A stretch of 64,000 nucleotides of DNA from Actinomadura citrea (GTDB lineage Bacteria > Actinomycetota > Actinomycetes > Streptosporangiales > Streptosporangiaceae), in assembly GCF_013409045.1 (NCBI RefSeq), contig NZ_JACCBT010000001.1:186001-250000 (forward strand). Reading direction: 5' to 3'. Positions 51,810-60,366 of the stretch are shown in pieces. Every line of letters starts with the position of its first letter. Positions within the stretch are counted from its first letter, which is position 1. A program made the position numbers and the translations under genes. The notes under the pieces are model-generated. The model was given only the letters and a program-made list of their open reading frames with translations. It had not been told where the DNA came from and made no database searches.

Positions 51810-52298
51810 TCAGGGCGCCGGGAGTCTGCGGACGGCCACGCCGATGAACCGGTCGGCGGGGACGAATCCGTAGTCGCGGGAATCCCAGCTGGTGGGCGCG
51901 TTGTCGCCCAGCACGACGAGGGCACCCGGCGGCACGGTCGTCTCCCGCGTCTCCCGCAGGCACGGCACCCGGTCCACCGGGACGGGATCACCGGCCACCG
52001 CGATCGCCCGCTTGACGAGCAGGAGCCCGTCCGGGTGGACCCGCATGACCGGGGTCTCCTCGTCCGGGGCGGGGGCATCGGGGGGCGGCGCGTCCAGCGT
52101 CGGCGGCTGGATCCGCACCACCACGATCTGGCCCGCGCGCACCCGCCGGGTCCGGCGGACGAGGAGCCGGTCGCCGGAGTGGAGCGTCGGCTCCATGCTG
52201 GGTCCGTCGACCGTGGTGATCAGGTACCGCAGGCGCACCCAGCCGGTGAGGGCGCCGGACACCAGGAGCACGCCTGCCGCGGCGGCGAGCCACATCAT
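51810..52298 (-). CDS. S26-family signal peptidase (LepB-like) of the peptide cluster
   Basis: 162 residues. N-terminal membrane helix (about 3–19), catalytic Ser34 in TTVDGPSMEPTL, catalytic Lys96 in LLVKRAIAVAGD and the C-terminal box LGDNAPTSWDSRDYGFV. It has a Pro/Asp-rich insertion at about 66–82. The start overlaps the ABC transporter stop (ATGATG), so it is dedicated to this operon. It likely cleaves a peptide after Ala-x-Ala; the TASA–G site in the peptide encoded upstream (55255–55416) fits. Confidence 0.85.
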   Translation of the reverse strand: MMWLAAAAGVLLVSGALTGWVRLRYLITTVDGPSMEPTLHSGDRLLVRRTRRVRAGQIVVVRIQPPTLDAPPPDAPAPDEETPVMRVHPDGLLLVKRAIAVAGDPVPVDRVPCLRETRETTVPPGALVVLGDNAPTSWDSRDYGFVPADRFIGVAVRRLPAP

Positions 52299-54130
52299 CC
52301 GATGTCCTCGGAAGGCCGCGGAGCCTCCTGGTATCCGGCCGCCTGCAGCCGGAACAGGCGGGCGTAGTGGCCGCCCGCCGCCAGCAGCGTCTCGTGCGTG
52401 CCGAGCTCGGCCACGCGCCCGCCGTCGAGGATCGCGATGAGCCCGGCGTCCCGTACGGCGCTGAGCCGATGCGAGATCAGCAGGCTGGTCCCGCCGGACC
52501 GGTGGAGGCGCATCTGGGCGTGGACCTCGTGCTCGGCCTCGGGGTCGAGACCGGAGCTGGGCTCGTCCAGGATCATCAGGTCCCGGCCGTCGCGGACGAA
52601 GGCACGGGCCAGCGCGAGGCGCTGCCACTGGCCGCCGGACAGCACCACCCCGGTGCCGGCGTCGTCCTTGTCCGCCTCGGAGAAGAACATCCGGGTCAGC
52701 AGGGTGTCATAGCCGTTGGGCAGCCCGGCGAGCTTGTCGTGGACGCCCGCGCGGGCGGCCGCCCCCTGGACCGCCTCCGGCCGGTCGAGCGCCCGGAGGT
52801 CGCCGACCGCGATGTTCTCCCTCGCGGTCATGTCGTAGTTCATGTGGTCCTGGAACACCGCGCTGATGCGCTCGCGCAGCGCGTGCGGCGGTATGTCCCG
52901 CAGGTCGACGCCGTCCCACAGGATCCGCCCGCGGGTCGGGTCGTACATGCGGCAGAGCAGTTTGACCAGCGTGCTCTTGCCCGCGCCGTTCAGGCCGACC
53001 AGCGCGACGGCCCAGCCGTGCGGGATCGTCAGGTCTACGCCGCGCAGCACCCAGGGGTGGTCGTCGCTGTAGCGGAACCACACGTCCTGGAATTCGATGC
53101 CCCGCCGCAGTCGCGGTGCCTCGCCCGTCGCGGCGCTCGGCAGGTCCGGTTCCGCGCGGGTCACCGCGACGTAGTGCGTGAACACGAGCAGGCGGCCGTG
53201 GGCGGTGGCGATGGAGGACGTCAGCAGGGTCAGGGCCGCCTGGACGCCGCCGACCGCGGCGACGAACATGGTGATGTCCCCGACGCCGAGCGTGCCGTGC
53301 CGTGCCGCCGTGATCGCCCACCACAGGCCGCCGCCCGCCACCGCGGCGCTCAGCGCGGTGAGCCCGCCCTGGACGGCCAGTTCGCGCCGGCTCATCCGTT
53401 GCTCGGCCCGGTTGCCGCGACGGCGTTCGGACATCATCCGGGCGCGCAGGAAGGCGCCGATGCCGAACAGCCGGATCTCGGTGGCCGCCTCCACGTCCGT
53501 CAGCAGGCGGCTGTAGAAGAACTCGCGGCGGTGGGTCTGCTCGGTCGTCCACTGCATGGTCGCCCGGCTCCGCGACAGCAGGAGTTCGGCGATCAGTGCC
53601 GGTACGGCGGCCAGCAGCACCAGCCCCGTCATCTGCGGGCTGATCACCAGAAGCGAGGTGAGGAAGCCGATGAGGGACAGCGCGCCGCGCGCGGTGCCGC
53701 AGACGGCGTCGACCAGGTACCCGGCGCTGCCGGCCGCCTCCTGCGCCAGGCGCAGCCGGTCCAGGAAGACCGGATCCTCGAACCGGCGGAGCCCGACCTG
53801 GCGTTCGGTCGCGGCGAACAGCCGGTCGGTCGCCCGGACTCCGGCGGCCCGGCCGCCCTGGTCGCGCAGGTACTTGCCGATCCCGGGCAGGGCTGCGGCG
53901 GCCAGACCTGCCGCCACCAGGGCGGCGGCCGGGCCCGCGACCGAACCCTGAGACGTCGCCAGCCGGTCGACCACCGTCTTCATCAGCCATGCGGTCGCGA
54001 CCGGCGCGGCGGCCTCGGCCAGGGTGATCAGCAGGTAGCCGGACACGCCGCCGGGCGCGGACCGCCAGACGAGCGCGGCCGCCTCGGTCCCGGCGGCGGC
54101 CACTCCGCGGACGGGGGGACGTCCGCTCAC
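52295..54130 (-). CDS. ABC exporter (fused permease and ATPase)
   Basis: 611 residues: type-1 exporter membrane domain about 20–330 with five or six helices, then the ATPase with Walker A GLNGAGKST at 379–387, signature LSGGQWQRLALARAFV, Walker B DLMILDEPSSGLDP and the switch His in LLISHRLSAV. There is no N-terminal C39 peptidase domain, so cargo is not trimmed by the transporter; the adjacent signal peptidase may do that. By context it exports the six-Cys peptide. Confidence 0.9.
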   Translation of the reverse strand: MSGRPPVRGVAAAGTEAAALVWRSAPGGVSGYLLITLAEAAAPVATAWLMKTVVDRLATSQGSVAGPAAALVAAGLAAAALPGIGKYLRDQGGRAAGVRATDRLFAATERQVGLRRFEDPVFLDRLRLAQEAAGSAGYLVDAVCGTARGALSLIGFLTSLLVISPQMTGLVLLAAVPALIAELLLSRSRATMQWTTEQTHRREFFYSRLLTDVEAATEIRLFGIGAFLRARMMSERRRGNRAEQRMSRRELAVQGGLTALSAAVAGGGLWWAITAARHGTLGVGDITMFVAAVGGVQAALTLLTSSIATAHGRLLVFTHYVAVTRAEPDLPSAATGEAPRLRRGIEFQDVWFRYSDDHPWVLRGVDLTIPHGWAVALVGLNGAGKSTLVKLLCRMYDPTRGRILWDGVDLRDIPPHALRERISAVFQDHMNYDMTARENIAVGDLRALDRPEAVQGAAARAGVHDKLAGLPNGYDTLLTRMFFSEADKDDAGTGVVLSGGQWQRLALARAFVRDGRDLMILDEPSSGLDPEAEHEVHAQMRLHRSGGTSLLISHRLSAVRDAGLIAILDGGRVAELGTHETLLAAGGHYARLFRLQAAGYQEAPRPSEDIG

Positions 54131-54161
54131 GCGCCCGCCCCCCGGTTCGCTTCCGGCGCCC

Positions 54162-54674
54162 TCACGCCGGGGCTTCGAGGGGCAGGTCCTCCAGGCGCCC
54201 GCCCGTGGCCACCACGCGCTGCCCGCCGTCGACGATGTAGAGCGCCGGCGTCCAGGTGTTCTGGAAGGCGCCGCTCACGGCGCCGTCGTAGTCCTCGACG
54301 ACGACGCGGACCGCCGGTGACAGGACCGCGACCAGCTCGGGATCCTCGCCGGTCACGACCGCGAGCCGGGGCAGCCCCGTCGTGAGCTCCGCGAAGCGCG
54401 GAGCCAGCTCGTGGCAGGGAGGGCAGTTCGCGGAGAAGAAGGCGACCAGGGCGGGGAGGTCCGCCTGGGAGACCGGCTCGCCCTCGGTGGTCGTCGCGGT
54501 GAAGTCGCCGATCTGCGAGCCGGGCTCGAGCGCCATCGGCGGGCCCGCGAGCTCCCCGTGGCCCGGGTGCGCGGCGCCGTGCCCCCGCAGCCTGCGGATC
54601 AGGGTGAGCGTGAGGACGAGGTTGAACGCGGACAGCAGCCCGAGGAGGACGACGGCGGCGATGAGATAGGGCAT
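54162..54674 (-). CDS. Membrane-anchored thioredoxin-like protein (MauD/TlpA-like)
   Basis: 170 residues. N-terminal membrane helix (MPYLIAAVVLLGLLSAFNLVLTLTL), then a thioredoxin fold with FFSANCPPCHELAPRFAEL (Cys84-P-P-Cys87) and the cis-Pro region NTWTPALYIVDGG. The domain faces outside, so it can form or shuffle disulfides in exported proteins. It shares one base with the MauE-like gene, and MauD/MauE pairs assist disulfide formation in methylamine dehydrogenase. No methylamine dehydrogenase gene is nearby, so the client should be the cysteine-rich peptide. Confidence 0.85.
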   Translation of the reverse strand: MPYLIAAVVLLGLLSAFNLVLTLTLIRRLRGHGAAHPGHGELAGPPMALEPGSQIGDFTATTTEGEPVSQADLPALVAFFSANCPPCHELAPRFAELTTGLPRLAVVTGEDPELVAVLSPAVRVVVEDYDGAVSGAFQNTWTPALYIVDGGQRVVATGGRLEDLPLEAPA

Positions 54675-55180
54675 CAGGGGTTCCTCGCGAACAGCTCGAC
54701 GATGTCGTCGAGAAAGACGATCAGCACGGCTCCGGCCAGCCCGGCCGCGGCGGCCACCGCGATGCCGCCCGCGGGCGGCAGGCCGCCGGGGGCCAGGGCG
54801 CCGAGCACGGCGCAGGTGAGCAGCGCTCCGTTGCGGACGAGATGGCGCGGACCGAGCGGAACGCTGGACGGGCCGAAGCAGCGGCAGGCGGTGCGGCGTC
54901 CGCGCCGGACCGCGGCCGCGACGGCCGCGGTGAAGGCGGCCAGCAGCACGGCGGCGAGACCGAAGCCGAGGGGGGCGGTGACCGGCGCGATCAGCAGCGG
55001 CGGCACCAGTGCCTCAAGAGCGGTCGTGGTGATCGCCAGGAGCCGGGCGCGGCCGGGCCACGCGGGCACCAGCGCTGGAACGGACCTGGCGAAACCGTCG
55101 AAGTCGCGGAGTTTGGATACGGCCGACACGGCGAAGACCAGCCCGATCAGGCAGGCGCAGCCGATCCGCACGAGTTCCAT
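54674..55180 (-). CDS. MauE/DoxX-like redox-associated membrane protein
   Basis: 168 residues from the ATG at 55180, chosen by GAGGAG 5 nt upstream over a GTG at 55186. Four membrane segments and a Cys99-R-Cys101-F-G motif, the conserved CxCFG of MauE-type proteins. It should recycle the thioredoxin-like partner or transfer electrons across the membrane. It follows the peptide gene after a hairpin and is coupled to the MauD-like gene. Confidence 0.82.
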   Translation of the reverse strand: MELVRIGCACLIGLVFAVSAVSKLRDFDGFARSVPALVPAWPGRARLLAITTTALEALVPPLLIAPVTAPLGFGLAAVLLAAFTAAVAAAVRRGRRTACRCFGPSSVPLGPRHLVRNGALLTCAVLGALAPGGLPPAGGIAVAAAAGLAGAVLIVFLDDIVELFARNP

Positions 55181-55198
55181 GCGCACTCCTCACAGGAC

Positions 55199-55248
55199 GA
55201 CCCCTCACGGGCGGCGGCGCGGCGGCGCGCCGGCGCCCACGAGGGGTC
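55199..55248 (-). terminator. Attenuator-like hairpin between the peptide gene and the redox genes
   Basis: GACCCCTC (55199–55206) pairs with GAGGGGTC (55241–55248) and encloses a very GC-rich segment (GGCGGCGGCGCGG…GCGCCGGCGCC) able to extend the stem. It begins 7 nt after the peptide stop in the direction of transcription. Partial termination would give more peptide than processing enzymes. Confidence 0.6.
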
Positions 55249-55254
55249 TCACGG

Positions 55255-55416
55255 CTATCCGCAGGCGCCGATCACCCAGGACTGACAACCCTGGTCGAGG
55301 CAGCACATGCGGCGCATGTACAGGGTGCGGTAGCAGTAGTTGCTGTAGCTGCAGCCGGCGGACGCGGTGGCCTTGGGGGCCACGCGCTCCAGCAGGCGGT
55401 CGACGAGACGGCTCAT
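55255..55416 (-). CDS. Cysteine-rich 53-residue precursor peptide (candidate bacteriocin/disulfide peptide)
   Basis: ATG at 55416 with GAGGAG 6 nt upstream; an in-frame upstream extension lacks a ribosome site. Residues 1–20 (MSRLVDRLLERVAPKATASA) form an amphipathic, basic leader ending in Ala-Ser-Ala, a signal-peptidase-type site. The remaining 33 residues begin GCSYSNYCYRTLYMRRMCC and contain Cys22, 28, 38, 39, 44 and 52, six in total, with aromatics and a hydrophobic WVIGACG end. The neighbours (MauE, MauD/TlpA, ABC exporter, S26 peptidase) provide oxidation, export and cleavage. I know of no matching family. Confidence 0.75.
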   Translation of the reverse strand: MSRLVDRLLERVAPKATASAGCSYSNYCYRTLYMRRMCCLDQGCQSWVIGACG

Positions 55417-55758
55417 GCGTGTCTCCTCTCCCCGGCCGTCGGGCGGCCGTGGGCTGTGATCATGAATCGGACCAACCGGATTACAGCACATCAGGGGCCC
55501 GCGATCCCGTTTAAAGATCATTTTTCTCCCTGAGGGCATGTTCGGCCAGGGGTGGGCGGGCTTCTCGGCGGAGGTGGGTCGTCCGCCCTGCCTTGAAGAA
55601 CGCCCTCGGAGCGAGCGTCAATCGGTCTTCGGGGTGATCTTCTGAAGCGGAGGTCGGGTCCGGCGGTGGATCACGGGGACAGGTAGCGCATTCGAGAATC
55701 ACTGGACCAATCCGTGCAATTGCGCGGGAGAGGCATCGATCCCCACGAAGGGAACCTC
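55417..55758. promoter_or_regulatory. Divergent promoter region between the peptide gene and the S33 peptidase gene
   Basis: 342 nt without a credible gene. An AT-rich patch at about 55508–55530 (TTTAAAGATCATTTTTC) is unusual for this genome and lies 90–115 nt upstream of the peptide start. GAAGGGAA at 55748 is the ribosome site of the rightward peptidase. No palindrome of note was found. Confidence 0.4.
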
Positions 55759-57543
55759 ATGCGTCTCGGACACAGGATTCTCGCGGCCGGCGTGGCCGGT
55801 GCGGCGCTCGTGCCCGCCTTAGCGGTCACCGCCCTGGCCGCCCCGGGCGAAACGACGAGCACGGTCGAGAAGGAGCGCGTCGACCGGGTGCCCGCCCCGA
55901 AGCCGGCCTGGTACAAGTGCTATGACTACGCGGAATGCGCGACCGTCCGGCTGCCCCTGGACTACGACGATCCGAAAGGTGCGACCACGGAGATCGCCCT
56001 CCTGAGGGTGAAGGCGCGCAACGCCAAGAAGCGGATCGGCAGCCTGTTCGTCAACCCTGGCGGGCCCGGCGGTCAGGGCACCGCGATCGCGTACCAGGCG
56101 CCCGACTTCCTCGGTAAGGACGTCCTCGACCGCTTCGACGTCGTCGGCTTCGACCCGCGAGGCATCGGCTTCAGCTCCAACGTCGCCTGCTTCGCGTCCA
56201 CCAGGGACCAGACGCTCGCGCTGGCGGGGATGAACGTGGCGTTCCCGGTCGGCGCGAAGCAGGAGGCCGCCTACATCAAGTCCGCGAAGGCGGTCGGCAA
56301 GGGCTGCTCGACGACGGGGAAGAAGCTGGCGGGCGCGATGTCCTCGGCCGAGGCGGCGCGCGACATGGACGTCCTGCGCCGTGCGGTCGGCGACAAGAAG
56401 CTGTCCTACCTGGGCTTCAGCTACGGCACGGCGATCGGCCAGTACTACGCGAACATGTTCCCCGACCGGCTGCGCGCCGTGGTCGTGGACGGTGTCATCA
56501 ACCCCGTCTCCTGGGTCGGCACCCCCAGGACCGCGAACCAGATCCTGGACGACCGGCTCCGGTCCGCCGACGGCGCCTACAAGGCGCTGCGGGAGATCCT
56601 CGTCCGATGCGGCAAGGCGGGCAAGGCGAAATGCCAGTTCGCCGCCTACGGGGACCCCGTCAAGAACTTCGACGCCCTCGCCAAGCGGCTGAAGGCGAAG
56701 CCCGCCGAGATCGACGGCGAGAAGGTCACCTACGCCGACCTCGTCGGCGGCGCGCTCGGCTCGCTGTACGACCCGGGCGGCTACGAGTACATCGACGCCA
56801 TGGTCACCGACCTGTGGGTGGCGACCTCGCCCGCCTCGACGGCGGCGCAGGCCGCCAGGGCGCGCAAGGCCCTCGCCGCCCGCATCGCCGAGCGCCGGGC
56901 GGAGGTCAGGCGGCAGAAGGAGGCCGCGGAGAAGGTCTCGGCCAAGGACTTCCCCTACGACAACGGCCTTGAGGCGTTCAGCGGTGTCACCTGCACCGAC
57001 GGCCTGCACCCGAAGAAGGCGGGGAGCTGGCCCGCGCTGACGGCGGCGTCCGACAGGCGGGCTCCCTACTTCGGGCGCGCGTGGGGCTGGGGAAGCGTCC
57101 AGTGCGCCCGTGACGCCTGGAAGGTCCGCGACGAGGACGCCTACACAGGTCCCTTCAACCGGCGGACGAACGCCCCCGTCCTGTTCGTGGGGAACTACTA
57201 CGACCCGGCCACGAACTACAACGACGCGGTCTCGTCCAGCAAGCTGCTGCCCAACAGCCGCCTGCTGTCCAGCAACAGCTGGGGGCACACCGCCTACGGC
57301 ACTTCGGCGTGCGTGACGAAGGCGGTCGACGGCTACCTCGTCGGCGGGACGCTGCCGCCCGCGGGCAAGGTGTGCGTCGGCGACACCCAGCCGTTCGCCG
57401 ACAGCCCTGAACCGGCGCTCGCGACCAGGGGACCGGCCGACGCGAGCGCGATGGCGCCCCAGGCGGCCGCCGTCGGAAACAGCACGAAACTCCCACCGGT
57501 GGCCACGCGGGTGCCCTCGTCCCTCCTGCTCGGAACCCGCTGA
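55759..57543 (+). CDS. Secreted S33-family alpha/beta hydrolase (tripeptidyl-aminopeptidase-like)
   Basis: 594 residues from the ATG at 55759. Signal peptide LAAGVAGAALVPALAVTALAAP, cleavage near residue 28. Hydrolase motifs: oxyanion region SLFVNPGGPGGQG, nucleophile in YLGFSYGTAIGQYYANMFPDRLRAVVVDG, probable Asp in NYYDPATNYND and catalytic His in SSNSWGHTAYG. Like Streptomyces SlpD/SlpE and tripeptidyl aminopeptidases it should release short peptides outside the cell. A possible coiled segment (ARARKALAARIAERRAEVRRQKEAAEK) lies near residue 375. Ends at a terminator. Confidence 0.9.
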   Translation: MRLGHRILAAGVAGAALVPALAVTALAAPGETTSTVEKERVDRVPAPKPAWYKCYDYAECATVRLPLDYDDPKGATTEIALLRVKARNAKKRIGSLFVNPGGPGGQGTAIAYQAPDFLGKDVLDRFDVVGFDPRGIGFSSNVACFASTRDQTLALAGMNVAFPVGAKQEAAYIKSAKAVGKGCSTTGKKLAGAMSSAEAARDMDVLRRAVGDKKLSYLGFSYGTAIGQYYANMFPDRLRAVVVDGVINPVSWVGTPRTANQILDDRLRSADGAYKALREILVRCGKAGKAKCQFAAYGDPVKNFDALAKRLKAKPAEIDGEKVTYADLVGGALGSLYDPGGYEYIDAMVTDLWVATSPASTAAQAARARKALAARIAERRAEVRRQKEAAEKVSAKDFPYDNGLEAFSGVTCTDGLHPKKAGSWPALTAASDRRAPYFGRAWGWGSVQCARDAWKVRDEDAYTGPFNRRTNAPVLFVGNYYDPATNYNDAVSSSKLLPNSRLLSSNSWGHTAYGTSACVTKAVDGYLVGGTLPPAGKVCVGDTQPFADSPEPALATRGPADASAMAPQAAAVGNSTKLPPVATRVPSSLLLGTR

Positions 57544-57560
57544 ACGGAACGACCGTGACG

Positions 57561-57589
57561 CCGGGCGGGCCGCATGCCGGCCCGCCCGG
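57561..57589 (+). terminator. Terminator after the S33 peptidase
   Basis: CCGGGCGGGCC (57561–57571) pairs with 57579–57589 across a 7-nt loop, 17 nt after the stop. Confidence 0.75.
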
Positions 57590-57654
57590 TGAGCGGCCCC
57601 GGCACGACGGCCCCCGCGATCGAGCGCGGGTGAACTGCGCGTCCGGCCGGCCGC

Positions 57655-58716
57655 TCAGCTGACGCGCAGCGAACTGATCAACGTGTTGACGTCCGGCCAG
57701 AGCCGCTTGTGGGACCCGGGCACGTCCAGCCACACGAACGAGGGCCGCGGACGCCCGGTGTCGACCACCACGACGGCGGACAGATCCATCGTCGAGCTGA
57801 CGCCCTCCTTCCGGAAGTGCATCTCGCGGACGATCACCCAGGCCTTCCGGCCGCTCACGTCGATGGGCTGGGACGCGACATCACGGCCGGTCGTCGTGTC
57901 GGTGAAGGCGCTGTGCTGACGGGCGTCCTGGACGGCCGTGGTCAGGGCCCGGAGCCGGTCGGGGCCTTTGTACGCGCCCATGAGGGCGCTGCTCACCTTC
58001 CCCGATGCGAGCACGGCCTGCCACGAGGCATCGGTGTCGAAGACCTGCCGGCGGCCATACCCGGTCACCTCCGGGTCCGACCGGCGGCTCGGGCCCCAGG
58101 CGCCGCCCAACTCGGCGTACGACAGACGCGCGTCGCCATCGCCGACCCGCCCGAGGACCGGTGACCCGCTCCCCTTGTAGCGCGGGACCCGAACGACCTT
58201 GGTCAGGCGCACCTCACCCTTCGGGAGCTGCGGTGCCGTCAGCGGAGGAACCTTCGCGCCCGGCACCGGCCTGCTCATGCCCGCCAGCCCGTCGCACGAC
58301 GCGGTCGCGAATCTGCCCGACGCGGACGCCTGCTTCACGACCGCCCCGTTCGCGACGATCGTGCACATCATGTGGCCCGGTCCGTTCTGATAGCGGTTCT
58401 GGACGCGCAGCGACACCGTCTCGCCCTTCTCGAACCGGTACTGCGCCTTGAACGGCAGCGCGAGCGCCTCATGGTCCTCAGAACCGTTCGGGGCGTCGTA
58501 CTCGACGTCCGCGGTCGGACGGTCCCCGGTGACGATGTAGGTGATCGCGACCGTGCCGTCGTCCTTCGCGGTCGCCGCGCGTCCGGGCTCGCCCCCCGGC
58601 GTGTGCGCGACCCACACGACCAGCGCCACCGCCTGGCCGGCGACCGCCGCGAACCCCAGGGGCAGCGGGAAGCGCCCGCCCAGCCGCCGCCCGCCCGCCG
58701 ACAGCTCGAACCTCAT
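57655..58716 (-). CDS. Membrane-anchored protein of unknown function with MmpS-like region
   Basis: 353 residues. One N-terminal membrane helix (about 18–38), then a β-rich region (VAITYIVTGDRPTADVEYDAPNG… VSLRVQNRYQNGPGHMMCTIVANGAVVKQASASG) that resembles MmpS-type extracytoplasmic domains. The C-terminal half (about 180–353) matches nothing I recognise. It overlaps the upstream membrane protein by an ATGA junction. Two Cys (about 117 and 139) could pair. Function unknown. Confidence 0.7.
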   Translation of the reverse strand: MRFELSAGGRRLGGRFPLPLGFAAVAGQAVALVVWVAHTPGGEPGRAATAKDDGTVAITYIVTGDRPTADVEYDAPNGSEDHEALALPFKAQYRFEKGETVSLRVQNRYQNGPGHMMCTIVANGAVVKQASASGRFATASCDGLAGMSRPVPGAKVPPLTAPQLPKGEVRLTKVVRVPRYKGSGSPVLGRVGDGDARLSYAELGGAWGPSRRSDPEVTGYGRRQVFDTDASWQAVLASGKVSSALMGAYKGPDRLRALTTAVQDARQHSAFTDTTTGRDVASQPIDVSGRKAWVIVREMHFRKEGVSSTMDLSAVVVVDTGRPRPSFVWLDVPGSHKRLWPDVNTLISSLRVS

Positions 58717-59672
58717 GCCGGCTCCTTCTCACCCGCGGCCAGGACGAGCCCGGCCTGCCGCGCCTCCTCGACCGTCCTCCGCAGCTCGGTCAGCGGCGTC
58801 TTCTCCGCGAGATGGCCGATCTCGGCGACGGCCAGCTCGTCCTGGACGGTCCTGGCGAGCAGTTCCTGCACGTCGGCCCTGAGGTCCTCCAGCTCCTCCA
58901 TCACCTGCCACTCGCGGTAGGCGGCGTCGGCGGCCGCCGTCCGCTCCGCGTACCCCTCGAGCGCGGCCACGCGCCGCCGCACCCCCTCGATGGATCTTGC
59001 CAAGGCCCGGCGCTGGGGTTCGAGCATCTCGTCCAGCCCGGCGTCGCCGTCCCGCAGGGACCGGATCCGCCGATCGATGCGCGTCACCTCCGCGCAGGTC
59101 CTGGCGACGTCCCATTCCTGACGCGGCAACTCCAGCGTGTTGGCGATGTCGTCCAGCAGGCCGGCGGCGTCGACCGCCGACCCCAGCACGGCCGCGACCG
59201 CGTCCTGTGCACGCCTGACGAGCGGCAGCATCTGGTCGTCGAAGTCGTCCTCGACGTAGTAACGGGTGTGGTGTTCGCGACCCAGCCGCTGGGCCCGCCC
59301 CTCCCAGCACAGGACGAAGAGCGTCACGAAGAAGCCGATCTGGAGCATGGTCCCCGCCACCAGAAAGAACCCGAGCCCACCGAACCACCAGGTCGCGACG
59401 AGCCCGCCTTGGACGGCGATCCCGACGGCGGCTCCGACCCGTCCGAACAAGAACGGAAGCGCGAGCGCGGGCAAGAAGCCGGACGCCGTCCCCGCGAGGA
59501 AGGAGAGCCCGGCGTCCGCCCAAGTACGCCCTCCCAGGGGAGGAGGCGCCGGCGGCTTCTCGCCCGCCGGTGTCAGGACGTGGGGATGGGCGACGAGGAT
59601 GTCCCGGTCGGCCTCCGGCAACTCCGGATCCACAATGGGTCTCAGCGCCCGGCCCACTTCCCACCTGCCCAA
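58713..59672 (-). CDS. Membrane protein with C-terminal coiled coil, function unknown
   Basis: About 319 residues if started at the TTG at 59672; a GTG at 59657 is the alternative. Two or three hydrophobic segments at about 55–120 (SFLAGTASGFLPALALPFLF, AVGIAVQGGLVATWWFGGLGFFLVAGTML) precede a long cytoplasmic helical region (about 125–310) rich in Arg/Glu heptads. No family recognised. Its coupling to the MmpS-like gene suggests a two-protein membrane complex. Confidence 0.65.
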   Translation of the reverse strand: MGRWEVGRALRPIVDPELPEADRDILVAHPHVLTPAGEKPPAPPPLGGRTWADAGLSFLAGTASGFLPALALPFLFGRVGAAVGIAVQGGLVATWWFGGLGFFLVAGTMLQIGFFVTLFVLCWEGRAQRLGREHHTRYYVEDDFDDQMLPLVRRAQDAVAAVLGSAVDAAGLLDDIANTLELPRQEWDVARTCAEVTRIDRRIRSLRDGDAGLDEMLEPQRRALARSIEGVRRRVAALEGYAERTAAADAAYREWQVMEELEDLRADVQELLARTVQDELAVAEIGHLAEKTPLTELRRTVEEARQAGLVLAAGEKEPA

Positions 59673-59916
59673 CTCGATCAGCGATCACCGATTATGCCCG
59701 GTCCGCGCACTCACCGGCCGCGCAGAGATGTCTCGCGCCCGGCGGGGGAGCCCGGTGAACGCCGGTACCGCACGGGACGGGGCCGCACCGCCGTCGGCCC
59801 CGGGGCACCGCGCGCTGGTCGACGAACGCGGGGAGGGCCGGGAACGGTTCGTGCGCAGCGGCCTGTCGATCGCGGGGCGGAGGTGGGAGCCCGCGGATGC
59901 TGGGTAGCGCGACGGC

Positions 59917-60366
59917 ATGGACAGAATCACGCGCGGACTGGCCGCCGGGGCGGCCGGGACCACCGCCCTCAACATGGTGACCTATCTCGATATGGCGGTG
60001 CGGGGACGGCCGGCCAGCAGCACGCCCGAGCAGAGCGTGGAGAAGCTGGCCGACGTCGCCGGGGTCGAGCTGGGCGAGGGGGAGAAGGCCGAGAACCGCA
60101 AGGCCGGGCTCGGGCCGATGCTCGGTTTCGGCACCGGACTCGGCGCGGGACTGCTGTACGGCCTGCTGGCGGGGCGCCGTCGCTTCCCGCGGCCGGTCGG
60201 GACCGTCGTGCTGACCGGGCTGGCGATGGCCGGGTCGAGCGCCCCGATGACCGCCCTCGGCCTGACCGATCCCCGCGAATGGTCGGCGTCGGACTGGGCG
60301 TCCGATGTCGTCCCCCACCTGGCCTACGGCGCGGTGGCCGCCCTCGTCTACGAGGCGCTGAACTAG
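59917..60366 (+). CDS. Small membrane protein of unknown function
   Basis: 149 residues with hydrophobic segments at the start (GLAAGAAGTTALNMVTYLDMA), middle (GFGTGLGAGLLYGLLAG; VGTVVLTGLAMAGSSAPM) and end (LAYGAVAALVYEAL). GEGEKAENRKAG forms a charged loop. No known domain. Its TAG stop overlaps that of the convergent hydrolase gene (CTAG at 60363–60366). The gap before it (59673–59916) shows only a doubtful 60-codon frame. Confidence 0.65.
   Translation: MDRITRGLAAGAAGTTALNMVTYLDMAVRGRPASSTPEQSVEKLADVAGVELGEGEKAENRKAGLGPMLGFGTGLGAGLLYGLLAGRRRFPRPVGTVVLTGLAMAGSSAPMTALGLTDPREWSASDWASDVVPHLAYGAVAALVYEALN

Noticed and set aside
52295..55416. Lanthipeptide or other modified-peptide cluster
   Set aside because: No LanM, LanB/C, YcaO, radical SAM or C39 peptidase domain is present; only redox, export and cleavage functions.
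55530..55660. Open frames on both strands in the gap before the S33 peptidase
   Set aside because: No start signal or family pattern; judged non-coding.
59728..59907. 60-codon rightward frame in the gap before the small membrane protein
   Set aside because: Starts without a ribosome site and shows no recognisable motif; it could be a gene remnant but I cannot support it.
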